Assembly (NCBI GenBank): GCA_002378745.1
Contig: DFRR01000003.1
Span: 1 to 50,517, forward strand
DNA: 50,517 nucleotides
DNA from: Patescibacteria group bacterium UBA3458
Lineage (GTDB): Bacteria; Patescibacteriota; Minisyncoccia; Phycocordibacterales; UBA2100
Direction of reading: 5' to 3'
Shown: positions 16,729-24,576 of the stretch, piece by piece
Layout: each line of letters opens with the position of its first letter
How positions within the stretch are numbered: position 1 is the first letter of the stretch
Program-made: the position numbers and the translations under genes
Notes under the pieces: generated by a model
Told to the model about the DNA's origin: nothing
Database searches by the model: none
The model's input: the letters and a program-made list of their open reading frames with translations, nothing else

Positions 16729-16760
16729 TTATTCTATCATTCTACAGAATGATAGAATAA
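16729..16760. promoter_or_regulatory. Perfect 15-bp palindrome, candidate operator
   Basis: Arms 16729-16743 (TTATTCTATCATTCT) and 16746-16760 are exact reverse complements with a 2-nt centre. There is no T-run on either side, which argues against a terminator. Its place between divergent genes, one of them a winged-helix regulator, suggests a dimeric operator for that regulator. This is inference. Confidence 0.5.
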
Positions 16761-16873
16761 AAGATATACACACTTGTACACACTTTTGTGTTGCATTATC
16801 AATGCAAAAGAAAATTACACGTTATACTTTATATAGGTCGAGCACATTACAACTCCAAACCATATATATTTTT

Positions 16874-17038
16874 ATGGCAAAAAAGAAAGTTGCAAAAAAG
16901 AAAGTAGCTAAGAAAAAGCCAGCTGCAAAGAAGAAAGCAGTTCGCAAAGTAGCTAAGAAGAAAACTGCAGCAAAGAAGACAACCAAGCGCAAGACAGCTA
17001 AGAAGGCTGCAAAGAAGACCACACGTCGAAAGCGCTAA
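16874..17038 (+). CDS. Lysine/alanine-rich histone H1-like protein
   Basis: 54 aa, almost entirely Lys, Ala, Thr, Arg and Val, in KKVAKKK and AAKKT repeats. This matches the low-complexity C-terminal tail of histone H1-like bacterial proteins (HctA/AlgP type) that bind DNA without sequence specificity. It is probably a nucleoid or RNA-binding protein. The start at 16874 (ATGGCAAAAAAG) is preferred to an upstream in-frame ATG at 16802 because the extra 24 residues have a quite different composition. Confidence 0.8.
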   Translation: MAKKKVAKKKVAKKKPAAKKKAVRKVAKKKTAAKKTTKRKTAKKAAKKTTRRKR

Positions 17039-17053
17039 AAGACGATGTGCTCA

Positions 17054-17090
17054 ACAAAAAACGCCCTCATTATTGATGGGCGTTTTTTGT
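17054..17090 (+). terminator. Rho-independent terminator after the H1-like gene
   Basis: 13-bp arms ACAAAAAACGCCC (17054-17066) and GGGCGTTTTTTGT (17078-17090). The arms carry A- and T-runs, so the hairpin could work in both directions and also end the convergent tRNA-Asp transcript. Confidence 0.88.
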
Positions 17091-17097
17091 TTTTGGG

Positions 17098-17171
17098 CGC
17101 GAACGACGGGACTTGAACCCGCAACCTCCCGCGTGACAGGCGGGTGCTCTAACCAGTTGAGCTACGTCCGC
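17098..17171 (-). tRNA. tRNA-Asp (GTC)
   Basis: On the minus strand the cloverleaf is complete: acceptor GCGGACG/CGTTCGC with one G:U, D-arm GCTC/GAGC with GG in the loop, anticodon loop CTGTCAC (GTC), T-arm GCGGG/CCCGT with TTCAAGT. The discriminator is G, as expected for Asp. CCA is not encoded. Confidence 0.93.
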
Positions 17172-17209
17172 AGCAGGAGCCATTCTAGCAGGATATCCCA
17201 AATTTTCCA

Positions 17210-18481
17210 CTATTTGAGCCTTTCAATGATGTCGTGTGCTGCGACCCAGGCAGTCGTCCAGCAGAGCTGTAGTGAAAATCCACCCGATGGACGATTTACA
17301 TGGAGCATATCACCGAGTATGTACAAATTGGAAAAGAGGCGTGACGCCATGGTTGTAAAGTCTACTTCCTCAAGTGCAACACCACCATCAGCGATAACGG
17401 CTCGTTCAAATCCCATGGTGCCGGTAATAGGGAAGCCGAGTGACTGCATCGTCCTCGCGAGCTTCCTTCTATTTTCTTTTAATATTGAGTGCACACTCAA
17501 TTCTCCGAGTGATGGGTTGGTTAGGTAAATTACGGCGTGCGCCACACTCTTTGGCATGAGCTCTGGCAATACGTTACGCAACTTCTTATTCTTGTGTGCA
17601 TCAAAGGTTTGTACAAGCAGTGCATCAAGTTCTGCCTCGTTCAAATCAGGAAACAAGTTCACTGATGCATGTACAGCACCACGCTTAAGTAATTCACGCA
17701 CTTCGAAGGAGCTGTTAAGAATAAGTGGACCTGAAATACCAAAGTGCGTGAAAAGAATTCGCCCTTTCTTTTTGAGTTGCACTTTTCCGTTCTGACTAAA
17801 GCGCACTTCGACATTCGAGCATGTGGTCCCCATAAGTCGGTGAACCCACGTGCTATTGGTTTTCAGAGGAACAATGTTTGGGCTTGCGTCGGCAATAGTG
17901 TGTCCAATCGCACGGAGCATACGAAACCCATCACCAGTTGAGCCGGTCTCGGGCGCGGCTACGCCCCCTGTTGCAAGCACGATGTAACGCGCAGTGAATG
18001 TTTCACCTTGGTGTGTGGTTACACTTGCAACTCGTGGGCCGTCTGTGGTGTCTGTAGTGAGTGCACGTACTTCGGTGCCCGTAAGGACTTTCACATTGTG
18101 CGTGCGCAAATCCTTTTCGAGTACTGCAACAACATCAGCTGCACGCTCAGACTTCGGGAATACCCGTTTTCGCGCTTGTGTTACCAGTGGAAGCCCGCGT
18201 TGTTCGAAGAAGGTGAAGGTGTCCGCTGATGAAAATTTCGAAAATGGCGAAAAGAGAAACTTGCCTGCCTGCGGAAAGTGTGAGAGGAACGTCCGCACAT
18301 CCGGTTCATTATTAGTGATGTTACACCGTTTGCCACCCGTTATGCTGAGCTTCTTCCCAAGTTCACGGTTTTTCTCAAGCAAGAGCACGCGAGCACCGGA
18401 CGACGCAACAATGCCCGCACACATCATGCCGGAGGCACCGCCGCCTATTACGATGATGTCATATGTATCACTAGAATGCAT
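17210..18481 (-). CDS. HI0933/YhiN-family FAD-dependent flavoprotein
   Basis: 423 aa. The N-terminal dinucleotide-binding motif IIVIGGGASGMMCAG is followed by LLLEKNRELGKKLSITGGKRCNITN, the hallmark of the HI0933-like (BaiN/YhiN) family. The C-terminus has a second FAD contact (GDMLHVNRPSGGFSLQLC; the family often has GE.LDv.G..GGYNLQ). Substrate unknown; predicted cytoplasmic NAD(P)/FAD oxidoreductase. ATG at 18481 is chosen over an in-frame GTG at 18496 because a GATACT box lies exactly 6 nt before it. Confidence 0.88.
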   Translation of the reverse strand: MHSSDTYDIIVIGGGASGMMCAGIVASSGARVLLLEKNRELGKKLSITGGKRCNITNNEPDVRTFLSHFPQAGKFLFSPFSKFSSADTFTFFEQRGLPLVTQARKRVFPKSERAADVVAVLEKDLRTHNVKVLTGTEVRALTTDTTDGPRVASVTTHQGETFTARYIVLATGGVAAPETGSTGDGFRMLRAIGHTIADASPNIVPLKTNSTWVHRLMGTTCSNVEVRFSQNGKVQLKKKGRILFTHFGISGPLILNSSFEVRELLKRGAVHASVNLFPDLNEAELDALLVQTFDAHKNKKLRNVLPELMPKSVAHAVIYLTNPSLGELSVHSILKENRRKLARTMQSLGFPITGTMGFERAVIADGGVALEEVDFTTMASRLFSNLYILGDMLHVNRPSGGFSLQLCWTTAWVAAHDIIERLK

Positions 18482-18535
18482 GCAGCAAGTATCCACGTAT
18501 ACGTGAAATGGTCAATATTATAGTGCGCTGCAAGG

Positions 18536-18544
18536 TGGTACTAT
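18536..18544 (+). promoter_or_regulatory. Extended -10 promoter of the small hydrophobic ORF
   Basis: TGG followed by TACTAT (18536-18544), 8 nt before the ATG at 18553. This is an extended -10 element with leaderless geometry. Confidence 0.45.
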
Positions 18545-18552
18545 CTATACAT

Positions 18553-18684
18553 ATGGATATCGCAGCTTTTTTGAATAATGTAGTAGCACTTGCAATACAA
18601 GCATTCACGTTGTTTTTACAATTTCTTATTGCATTGTTCACGTTGTTTATCAATTTCCTGTCGGGGTTACTCAATCTCCTCTAG
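18553..18684 (+). CDS. Small hydrophobic membrane protein, 43 aa
   Basis: ATG at 18553 to TAG at 18682-18684 encodes 43 residues, nearly all Ala, Leu, Phe, Ile, Val and Asn. A single membrane-spanning or amphipathic helix repeats an F-x-x-F-L pattern (about 14-40). It is preceded by an extended -10 box and ends 4 nt before the next ORF, so it probably leads a two-gene unit with the DUF2238-like protein. No known family; the shape resembles small membrane regulators or type I toxin-like peptides. Confidence 0.5.
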   Translation: MDIAAFLNNVVALAIQAFTLFLQFLIALFTLFINFLSGLLNLL

Positions 18685-18688
18685 CTAT

Positions 18689-19300
18689 ATGAAATACTTC
18701 GCGTTCACTCGGCAACAGTGGATACTCTTTTGCTTCTCTCTGCTGTATGTAGCAGGGTTTACCACATATTATCTTGCAAGCGCAAACTATGAATTCCTCT
18801 GGTACGTTGCCGTGCTCGTATTTTTCTTTGTATTGCTTGTCGTAACGCTGCCGGCATCTCGCTTCTCAACCACGATTCTTTGGGGACTCTCACTCTGGGG
18901 GCTCATGCACATGGCAGGAGGTAGTATTCCGGTAGGTGATGGCGTGCTCTACGGCGTACAGTTAGTTGATATCGCGCACGACGGTGAGTTCACGCTCATT
19001 AAATACGATCAGCTCGTGCACGCATTTGGCTTTGGTGTGGCAACGATGGTTGCACACCACTTGCTCGCGCCGCGCTGGAAAGAAGGAGCTTCAAAAGCCC
19101 TTTTGTACACGCTTGCAGTTTGTATTGGTATGGGACTCGGAGCGGTGAATGAGATTGTCGAATTTCTTGCGGTACTTTCGTTTCCCGAGACAGGAGTAGG
19201 TGGCTACTTTAATACCAGCCTCGATCTTGTGTTCAACACAATCGGTGCCGTGAGTGCAGTTATCGTACTTGCATTTCAAGAGCGGAAAAAGCGCCGGTGA
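18689..19300 (+). CDS. DUF2238-like polytopic membrane protein
   Basis: 203 aa with about six membrane segments. Conserved-looking polar motifs are DQLVHAFGFGVAT, GLGAVNEIVEF and NTSLDLVFNTIGAV, which resemble the DUF2238 (YjdF-like) family. Function unknown. The start at 18689 is chosen because the longer frame back to 18590 overlaps the small hydrophobic ORF and has no membrane-protein character. Confidence 0.75.
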   Translation: MKYFAFTRQQWILFCFSLLYVAGFTTYYLASANYEFLWYVAVLVFFFVLLVVTLPASRFSTTILWGLSLWGLMHMAGGSIPVGDGVLYGVQLVDIAHDGEFTLIKYDQLVHAFGFGVATMVAHHLLAPRWKEGASKALLYTLAVCIGMGLGAVNEIVEFLAVLSFPETGVGGYFNTSLDLVFNTIGAVSAVIVLAFQERKKRR

Positions 19301-19365
19301 TTTGCGCTCGTTCTCAAACATTGTAAGATACACCAGCGTGCACTTTGCACGCATGGCGTATATAC

Positions 19366-19438
19366 GCCGGGATAGCTCAGTCGGTAGAGCGCATCCATGG
19401 TAAGGATGAGGTCACGGGTTCGAATCCCGTTCCTGGCT
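19366..19438 (+). tRNA. tRNA-Thr (GGT)
   Basis: Acceptor GCCGGGA/TCCTGGC with one G:U, D-arm GCTC/GAGC with GG, anticodon stem CATCC/GGATG with loop ATGGTAA (GGT), T-arm ACGGG/CCCGT with TTCGAAT, discriminator T. CCA is not encoded. A small GC hairpin (19336-19352) lies upstream. Confidence 0.93.
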
Positions 19439-19534
19439 CACGTAGGCGATAAGCCAGAAAATGTATTAAGAAAATCGGCGACCACCGAAATATCATGCAT
19501 AGGTCGTCGATTTGTAGTATTATGGTAAATATCT

Positions 19535-19996
19535 ATGGCGAAAAGGAAAACACGAACCTTTTGCAAAACATGTGGTGCGGAGCCGGTTCGTGCAAGCTAC
19601 GTTTATTGCAGTAACAGCTGTCAACAAGAGTACCAATATAATTCTTATATTGAAAACTGGAAACGAGGTAACGAACTAGGTCTGCAGTCCGGTGGGGTTG
19701 TCTCACGGTATATAAAAAGATATTTGCGTGAGAAATACAAAAATAAATGCCTCCTTTGCGGCTGGGGAAAAGTGAATAAGGTGACTGGAATAGTTCCACT
19801 CATTGCCGATCACATTGACGGAGACTGGAAAAATAACAATGAAAATAATTTGCGACTACTATGCCCTAATTGTGACTCCCTCCAGTCAACCTATGCAGCT
19901 CTTAACAAGGGGAGAGGTAGAGAAGGGAGGGTTACAAGCAAGAGGCTAAAAGAATCAAAACTATTTTTAGCAAAGCAGCGGTCGCAAAAGGGTTGA
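19535..19996 (+). CDS. HNH-type nuclease-like zinc protein
   Basis: 153 aa. The N-terminal region carries two zinc-binding pairs (FCKTCGAE and YCSNSCQQEY, residues 9-30). A C-terminal HNH module follows: CLLCGW at about 72, then ADHIDGDWKNNNENNLRLLCPNCDS. The His-Asp-His-like core plus Asn and CxxC pairs match the HNH fold. Such genes are common as stand-alone mobile or repair nucleases; the host role is unknown. It sits between two tRNA-Thr genes, a typical insertion neighbourhood. Confidence 0.78.
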   Translation: MAKRKTRTFCKTCGAEPVRASYVYCSNSCQQEYQYNSYIENWKRGNELGLQSGGVVSRYIKRYLREKYKNKCLLCGWGKVNKVTGIVPLIADHIDGDWKNNNENNLRLLCPNCDSLQSTYAALNKGRGREGRVTSKRLKESKLFLAKQRSQKG

Positions 19997-20019
19997 TGAG
20001 TTGATATAGTATGCGCCAC

Positions 20020-20092
20020 GCCGACCTAGCTCAATCGGTAGAGCAACGGTATCGTAAACCGTAGGTTCGGGGTTCAAGTCCCCGGGTCGGCT
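20020..20092 (+). tRNA. tRNA-Thr (CGT)
   Basis: Acceptor GCCGACC/GGTCGGC, D-arm GCTC/GAGC with GG, anticodon stem ACGGT/ACCGT with loop ATCGTAA (CGT), T-arm CGGGG/CCCCG with TTCAAGT, discriminator T. A near-identical acceptor to tRNA-Thr(GGT) supports the identity. Confidence 0.93.
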
Positions 20093-20135
20093 CACTCGTT
20101 TTCTAGTTGCTTTTTAAAGGTGCTAAATATATTGT

Positions 20136-20260
20136 TCTCTGCGAGACCAGCTTCACCTCCTGGTCGCCTACGCCGTCTGGTGTGCAGAGTAATTGGGTAA
20201 GATTCCTACTCAGTCAGGGAAATGACCGTACTCTCTCTGCACGCTGGGCGGTTTTTCTTT
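20136..20260 (+). ncRNA. Candidate structured small RNA between tRNA-Thr and prfB
   Basis: A TGC-TAAATA / TATATT -10 region at 20121-20133 with TTGCTT at 20107-20112 precedes it. The 5' part folds as GACCAG/CTGGTC (20145-20150/20160-20165). The body is closed by a 17-bp stem, CCGTCTGGTGTGCAGAG (20173-20189) with 20235-20251, including five G:U pairs. It contains a GTCA/TGAC hairpin inside and is followed by TTTTTCTTT. It ends just before the prfB -10 box, so it is either a stand-alone RNA with its own terminator or the tail of the tRNA transcript. No known family recognised. Confidence 0.5.
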
Positions 20261-21137
20261 GGTATACTCACTCATTACGAACCAACAACAAGAGGTACGT
20301 ATTGCAGACATAGAAGCGGCGATGAATCGTGCGGACTTTTGGAATGACCCTGTAGCGGCGCAGAAAATGATAAAAGAATTACAAGAGCTTAAAGATGCGC
20401 AGGCTGGCATTGGCAAATACGACAAAGGCGCAGCGCTCATTAGTATTCTCTCGGGTGCCGGAGGTGACGATGCCGAAGATTTTGCGGCGATGCTCTTTCA
20501 TATGTATCGGAAGTTTATTGAGAATAAAGGCTGGCAGGCTACCGTTCTCGATGAGAACGTGAGCTCAGCTGGATATAAAAGCGTGACATTTGAAGTAAGT
20601 GGTAAACACGCCTATGGCACACTTAAAAATGAATCCGGTGTACACCGCTTGGTGCGCATTAGTCCATTCAACGCGCAGGGAAAGCGACAAACCAGCTTTG
20701 CACTAGTGGAAGTGCTACCAAAACTACCCGAACTTGAAGAAATCCAGATTCTTGAGAGCGAACTCGATATCTCATTTGCCCGCTCAGGTGGTGCCGGAGG
20801 GCAAAATGTGAACAAAGTTGAAACTGCGGTGCGTATTACACACATGCCGACGGGCATTACCGTGAAGTGTACGGCAGAGCGTAGCCAGGAGCGTAATCGT
20901 GAGAAGGCACTCGAAATGCTTCGTGGTAAGCTCTATAAGAAGAAAGAAGAAGACAGAGAAAAAGAAGAACAGGGACTCTCTGTATCATCGGATGTGAAGA
21001 TTGAATGGGGAAGCCAAATCCGCTCATACGTGCTACATCCATACAAAAAAGTGAAGGACCACCGTACTGACGTAGAGACGTCTGACGCTGAGGGCGTGCT
21101 CAATGGTGATTTGTCACTGTTTGTAGAGCGCACTTAA
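20259..21137 (+). CDS. prfB: Peptide chain release factor 2, short form
   Basis: 292 aa at most, against about 365 in E. coli. The stop-recognition motif SPF (RISPFNAQGK) and catalytic GGQ (GGAGGQNVNKVETAVRITH) are intact, so it should release at UGA/UAA. About 60 residues of domain 1 are missing: the sequence runs from RADFWNDP...KELQELKD straight to GAALISILSGAGGDDAEDFA. The TTG at 20259 is the furthest start, but a TGG-TATACT extended -10 overlaps it. A leaderless mRNA would begin near an in-frame ATT at 20274; the first ATG is at 20322. I see no CTTTGA frameshift site. Confidence 0.9.
   Translation: MVYSLITNQQQEVRIADIEAAMNRADFWNDPVAAQKMIKELQELKDAQAGIGKYDKGAALISILSGAGGDDAEDFAAMLFHMYRKFIENKGWQATVLDENVSSAGYKSVTFEVSGKHAYGTLKNESGVHRLVRISPFNAQGKRQTSFALVEVLPKLPELEEIQILESELDISFARSGGAGGQNVNKVETAVRITHMPTGITVKCTAERSQERNREKALEMLRGKLYKKKEEDREKEEQGLSVSSDVKIEWGSQIRSYVLHPYKKVKDHRTDVETSDAEGVLNGDLSLFVERT
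20260..20268 (+). promoter_or_regulatory. Extended -10 promoter of prfB
   Basis: TGG followed by TATACT at 20263-20268. Expected initiation falls at about 20274-20275, inside the prfB reading frame. Confidence 0.5.
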
Positions 21138-21181
21138 CCACACTTGTGAGTGAGGGAGTTTGTTGCATTCGAGAGTCCCTG

Positions 21182-21187
21182 TATAAT
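21182..21187 (+). promoter_or_regulatory. -10 box of the ftsEX operon
   Basis: TATAAT at about 21182-21187, 17 nt before the ftsE ATG at 21205. This leaves a leader of roughly 10 nt with no Shine-Dalgarno sequence. Confidence 0.45.
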
Positions 21188-21204
21188 GATTCCTGTACAC
21201 GAAA

Positions 21205-21894
21205 ATGACACCCATGATTTATTTCGACAAGGTAACTAAATTTTACAACGGCGGTTTGGCAGCATTGGATGACGTGACGATAACCATTGAACCGGGAGAG
21301 TTTGTCTCTATCGTTGGGCACTCCGGTGCAGGCAAGTCAACGTTGTTGAAGATGATTTTTGCTGAGGAGCTGCCTACTGAAGGCACGGTGTATTTTGAAT
21401 CAAACAACATCGCACACTTCCGCAAGAAAGATCTCAATATGCTCCGTCGCAAGATTGGAACAGTGTTCCAAGACTTCCGTTTGCTCCCTACGAAGACAGT
21501 ATATGAAAACATCGCCTTTGCGATGGAGGCAGCCGGGCAGCGCAATGAAGACATTGCCGCTGACGTGCCGCACGTGCTCGACCTCGTAGACCTTTCAGAA
21601 AAGATGGACAGTTTTCCACGAGAACTTTCTGGTGGTGAGCAGCAGCGTGTGGCGCTTGCTCGAGCAATCGTAAACCAACCGGACGTAGTAGTGGCAGACG
21701 AGCCGACAGGAAATCTCGACCCAATCAGTACCTACGAAATCGTGCAGATTTTGAAGAAGATTAACGATTTGGGTACTACCGTAATTCTCACTACGCACAA
21801 CAAGGGTGTTATCGACTCGCTCGGTAGAAGAGTGATTACGATGGATGAAGGCCGCGTTATTCGTGATGATAAGAGTGGGCAGTACGTGCTCTAA
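21205..21894 (+). CDS. ftsE: Cell division ABC ATPase FtsE
   Basis: 229 aa. Walker A GHSGAGKST (about 38-46), Q-loop (VFQDFRLLPTKTVYENI), signature LSGGEQQRVALARA, Walker B VVVADEPTGNLD, H-loop TTHN. The N-terminus IYFDKVTKFYNGG and the directly following ftsX identify it as FtsE rather than another MacB-type ATPase. FtsEX couples ATP hydrolysis to activation of peptidoglycan hydrolases at the division site. An in-frame ATG nine bases downstream (21214) is an alternative start. Confidence 0.93.
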   Translation: MTPMIYFDKVTKFYNGGLAALDDVTITIEPGEFVSIVGHSGAGKSTLLKMIFAEELPTEGTVYFESNNIAHFRKKDLNMLRRKIGTVFQDFRLLPTKTVYENIAFAMEAAGQRNEDIAADVPHVLDLVDLSEKMDSFPRELSGGEQQRVALARAIVNQPDVVVADEPTGNLDPISTYEIVQILKKINDLGTTVILTTHNKGVIDSLGRRVITMDEGRVIRDDKSGQYVL

Positions 21895-21912
21895 TATAAT
21901 TTTCTTTTGCTT

Positions 21913-22839
21913 ATGGCGTTATGGACAAATATACAACGAGTATCGCGTGCAGGATTCATCGGTTTCTTGCGTAATGGGTTTGTTTCGTTTACTACGGTCC
22001 TCATTATGGCAATTGTGTTGTTTGTTATCGGCTCACTCATTACCGCCGGCGCTGCACTCGACGCAACGCTCGTGCAGTTGCAGGAGAAAGTAGACATAAA
22101 CGTGTACTTCCTCACTGATGCGCCGGAGAACGAAATACTGGCGATGCGCGACATCGTTGCCGAGCTACCGGAAGTAGCGAGTGTTGAATACATTTCGCGC
22201 GAGGAGGCACTCGAGGCGTTCCGCGAACGACACCGTGATGACCAGTTAACGCTGCAAGCACTTGAAGAGCTCGACGACAACCCACTCGGGGCGTCGCTCG
22301 CCATTCGCGCAAAAGAAACAAGTCAGTACGAAGGCATTGCCAACTTCCTTGAGAACGAAACTGCGGTAGGTGGTGGCGCACAGATTATTGAAAAAGTGAA
22401 CTACTTCCAAAACCGAGCAGCCATCAACAAGCTCTCGAGCATTATTGATGCATCTGAGCGATTCGGGTTCTTCGTCACGTTGTTCCTTGTTGCGGTGTCA
22501 GCGTTTATCGTGTTTAACACCATTCGCCTTGCTATCTACACAAACCGCGAAGAAATCGGTGTCATGCAGCTCGTAGGAGCCTCAGACTGGTATGTACAGG
22601 GACCATTTATCGTTGAGGGCGCACTGTATGGCTTTGCTGGTGGAGTGTTGGCGCTCTTGGCGCTGTATCCGGTGGCGCTATGGATAGGGCCGGCATCGCA
22701 AACATTCCTCGGCTCATTCAATGTACTGTCGTACTACGGTAATAATGTCGGTATGCTCTTCTTCGTGCTCGTTGGCACCGGTGTGGTACTCGGCGTATTC
22801 TCAAGTTTCTTCGCGGTACGTCGATACTTGAACTTATAA
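21913..22839 (+). CDS. ftsX: Cell division membrane protein FtsX
   Basis: 308 aa. TM1 at about 22-45, an extracytoplasmic domain (about 50-165) with YFLTDAPENEILAMRDIV, then three membrane segments in the FtsX/MacB C-terminal domain (about 178-200, 225-255, 275-300) with the phrase NTIRLAIYTNREEIGVMQLVGAS typical of FtsX. It forms the complex with FtsE encoded 18 bp upstream. The start at 21913 (ATG) is preferred to a TTG six bases earlier. Confidence 0.93.
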   Translation: MALWTNIQRVSRAGFIGFLRNGFVSFTTVLIMAIVLFVIGSLITAGAALDATLVQLQEKVDINVYFLTDAPENEILAMRDIVAELPEVASVEYISREEALEAFRERHRDDQLTLQALEELDDNPLGASLAIRAKETSQYEGIANFLENETAVGGGAQIIEKVNYFQNRAAINKLSSIIDASERFGFFVTLFLVAVSAFIVFNTIRLAIYTNREEIGVMQLVGASDWYVQGPFIVEGALYGFAGGVLALLALYPVALWIGPASQTFLGSFNVLSYYGNNVGMLFFVLVGTGVVLGVFSSFFAVRRYLNL

Positions 22840-22894
22840 GTTATTCACTTGCAAAGCCTTCTACATTAGCTAGACTTCAAAACATTTAGTGCGC

Positions 22895-24541
22895 ATGGCG
22901 AAAAAGGGACACAAATACATCTTTGTCATAGGGGGAGTAATGTCTGGAGTAGGCAAGGGTGTGGCAACCGCTTCTATCGGAAAGGTTTTGCAGTCAAACG
23001 GGTATAAGGTCAACTTGGTTAAAGTTGACCCGTATTTAAATGTGGACGCCGGTACCATGAACCCGACCGAGCATGGAGAAACCTTTGTGCTTCGCAGTGG
23101 GCTTGAGACCGACCAAGACATGGGAAACTACGAGCGGTTCCTCAACCGCGACCTTCCCGAAGAGAACTATGTGACCAGCGGTATGGTGTATCGCGCAGTC
23201 ATCGAGCGCGAGCGCAACCTCGAGTACGACGGTAATTGTGTTGAGGCAATACCACACATTCGTGATGAAATCGTTGAGCGATTTGAAAAAGCCGCATCAA
23301 TAAACGGTTCGCAAATAAGTGTTATCGAAATCGGTGGCACCGTCGGTGACTACCAGAACATTATGTTCATCGAGGCGGCACGTGTGATGAAGGCGCGCAA
23401 TCCGGACGATGTGCTCTTCATTATGGTGACGTACCTGCCGGTGCCGTCAAAAGTTGGTGAGATGAAAACGAAGCCGACACAAAACGCCATTCGTCAGCTC
23501 AATTCATACGGTGTACAGCCGGACTTCGTCATCGGGCGTTCAGAAGAAGTACTCGATGCACGACGTAAAGGTAAAATTGCCGAGCAATGTAACATTCGAC
23601 CCGACCATGTTATCTCAGCACCAGACATCGACAGCATTTACGATGTGCCACTGAACTTTGAACGCGACAATCTCTCGGGGCTCATCTTGAAGCAGCTCAA
23701 GCTCAAGAAAAAAGAGAAGCAGGTAGCGATGGCGCAATGGGCGTCATTCGTGCAGAAGGTACATAACCCGAAGAAAGAGGTGCACATTGCGATTGTTGGT
23801 AAATATTTCGACACGGGTGACTTTGTGCTCTCAGACGCATATATCTCAGTCATTGAGGCGATAAAATTCTCAGCCTACACGCTTGGCGCAAAGCCGGTGC
23901 TTACGTGGATTTCTTCGCAGAGCTTTGAAAACGGCAAGCGAAAGGTAAGTGAACTCAAGAAGTACGACGGTGTGATTGTGCCGGGTGGTTTTGGTTCAAC
24001 GGGTATTCCAGGAAAGCTTAAAGCTATCAAATTCATCCGTGAGAACAAGATTCCATACTTCGGTTTGTGCTATGGTATGCAGCTTGCGGTGGTGGAGTAC
24101 GCACAAAACGTACTCGGGCTGAAAGATGCGGCAACACGAGAAATGCACAAAGACGGCAAGCACTTGGTGATTGACATCATGGAAGACCAGAAAGAGAAGC
24201 TTCGCAACAAAAACTATGGCGGCACGATGCGTTTAGGTGCGTACCCGGCACACTTGAAGAAGGGAACCATTGCACGCGCTGCGTACGATCAAGAAATGGT
24301 AGAAGAACGACACCGTCACCGATATGAAGTGAATCCGGAATACATTTCGCAATTTGAAGAAGCAGGGTTGGTATTTTCAGGAACGTCACCAGACAAGACA
24401 CTGATGGAAATTATCGAACTTCCGAAGAAAGTACACCCATTTTTTCTTGGCACTCAATTTCATCCAGAGCTACAAGCGCGCCCGCTTGCGCCGCATCCTC
24501 TGTTTACAGAGTTTGTGAAGGCCTGTTTGAAGAAAAAATAA
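22895..24541 (+). CDS. pyrG: CTP synthase
   Basis: 548 aa. The N-terminal synthase domain starts KYIFVIGGVMSGVGKGVATASIG, and the GGTVGDYQ motif follows. The C-terminal class I glutamine amidotransferase domain has the nucleophile Cys in FGLCYGMQ and the His/Glu pair in TQFHPEL. It converts UTP to CTP using glutamine and ATP. The ATG at 22895 is preferred to a GTG six bases earlier. Monocistronic by spacing. Confidence 0.96.
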   Translation: MAKKGHKYIFVIGGVMSGVGKGVATASIGKVLQSNGYKVNLVKVDPYLNVDAGTMNPTEHGETFVLRSGLETDQDMGNYERFLNRDLPEENYVTSGMVYRAVIERERNLEYDGNCVEAIPHIRDEIVERFEKAASINGSQISVIEIGGTVGDYQNIMFIEAARVMKARNPDDVLFIMVTYLPVPSKVGEMKTKPTQNAIRQLNSYGVQPDFVIGRSEEVLDARRKGKIAEQCNIRPDHVISAPDIDSIYDVPLNFERDNLSGLILKQLKLKKKEKQVAMAQWASFVQKVHNPKKEVHIAIVGKYFDTGDFVLSDAYISVIEAIKFSAYTLGAKPVLTWISSQSFENGKRKVSELKKYDGVIVPGGFGSTGIPGKLKAIKFIRENKIPYFGLCYGMQLAVVEYAQNVLGLKDAATREMHKDGKHLVIDIMEDQKEKLRNKNYGGTMRLGAYPAHLKKGTIARAAYDQEMVEERHRHRYEVNPEYISQFEEAGLVFSGTSPDKTLMEIIELPKKVHPFFLGTQFHPELQARPLAPHPLFTEFVKACLKKK

Positions 24542-24576
24542 ACCCATTAGGGATTACTACATAATTTTGTTTACCC

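Noticed and set aside
16802..16873. N-terminal extension of the H1-like protein
   Set aside because: The extra 24 residues lack the Lys/Ala composition; ATG at 16874 opens the repeat-rich protein cleanly.
17994..18506. 170-aa plus-strand ORF opposite the flavoprotein
   Set aside because: Shadow of the HI0933-like gene; composition is typical of antisense translation.
20136..20260. SRP (4.5S), 6S, tmRNA or RNase P RNA
   Set aside because: The conserved SRP GGAA/AGCA loop, tmRNA tRNA-like end and RNase P P4 sequences are not visible; left as an unassigned candidate.
20100..20330. Programmed +1 frameshift in prfB
   Set aside because: No CTTTGA-type slippery stop and no upstream zero-frame segment that would restore domain 1; the region upstream folds as RNA and ends in a T-run.
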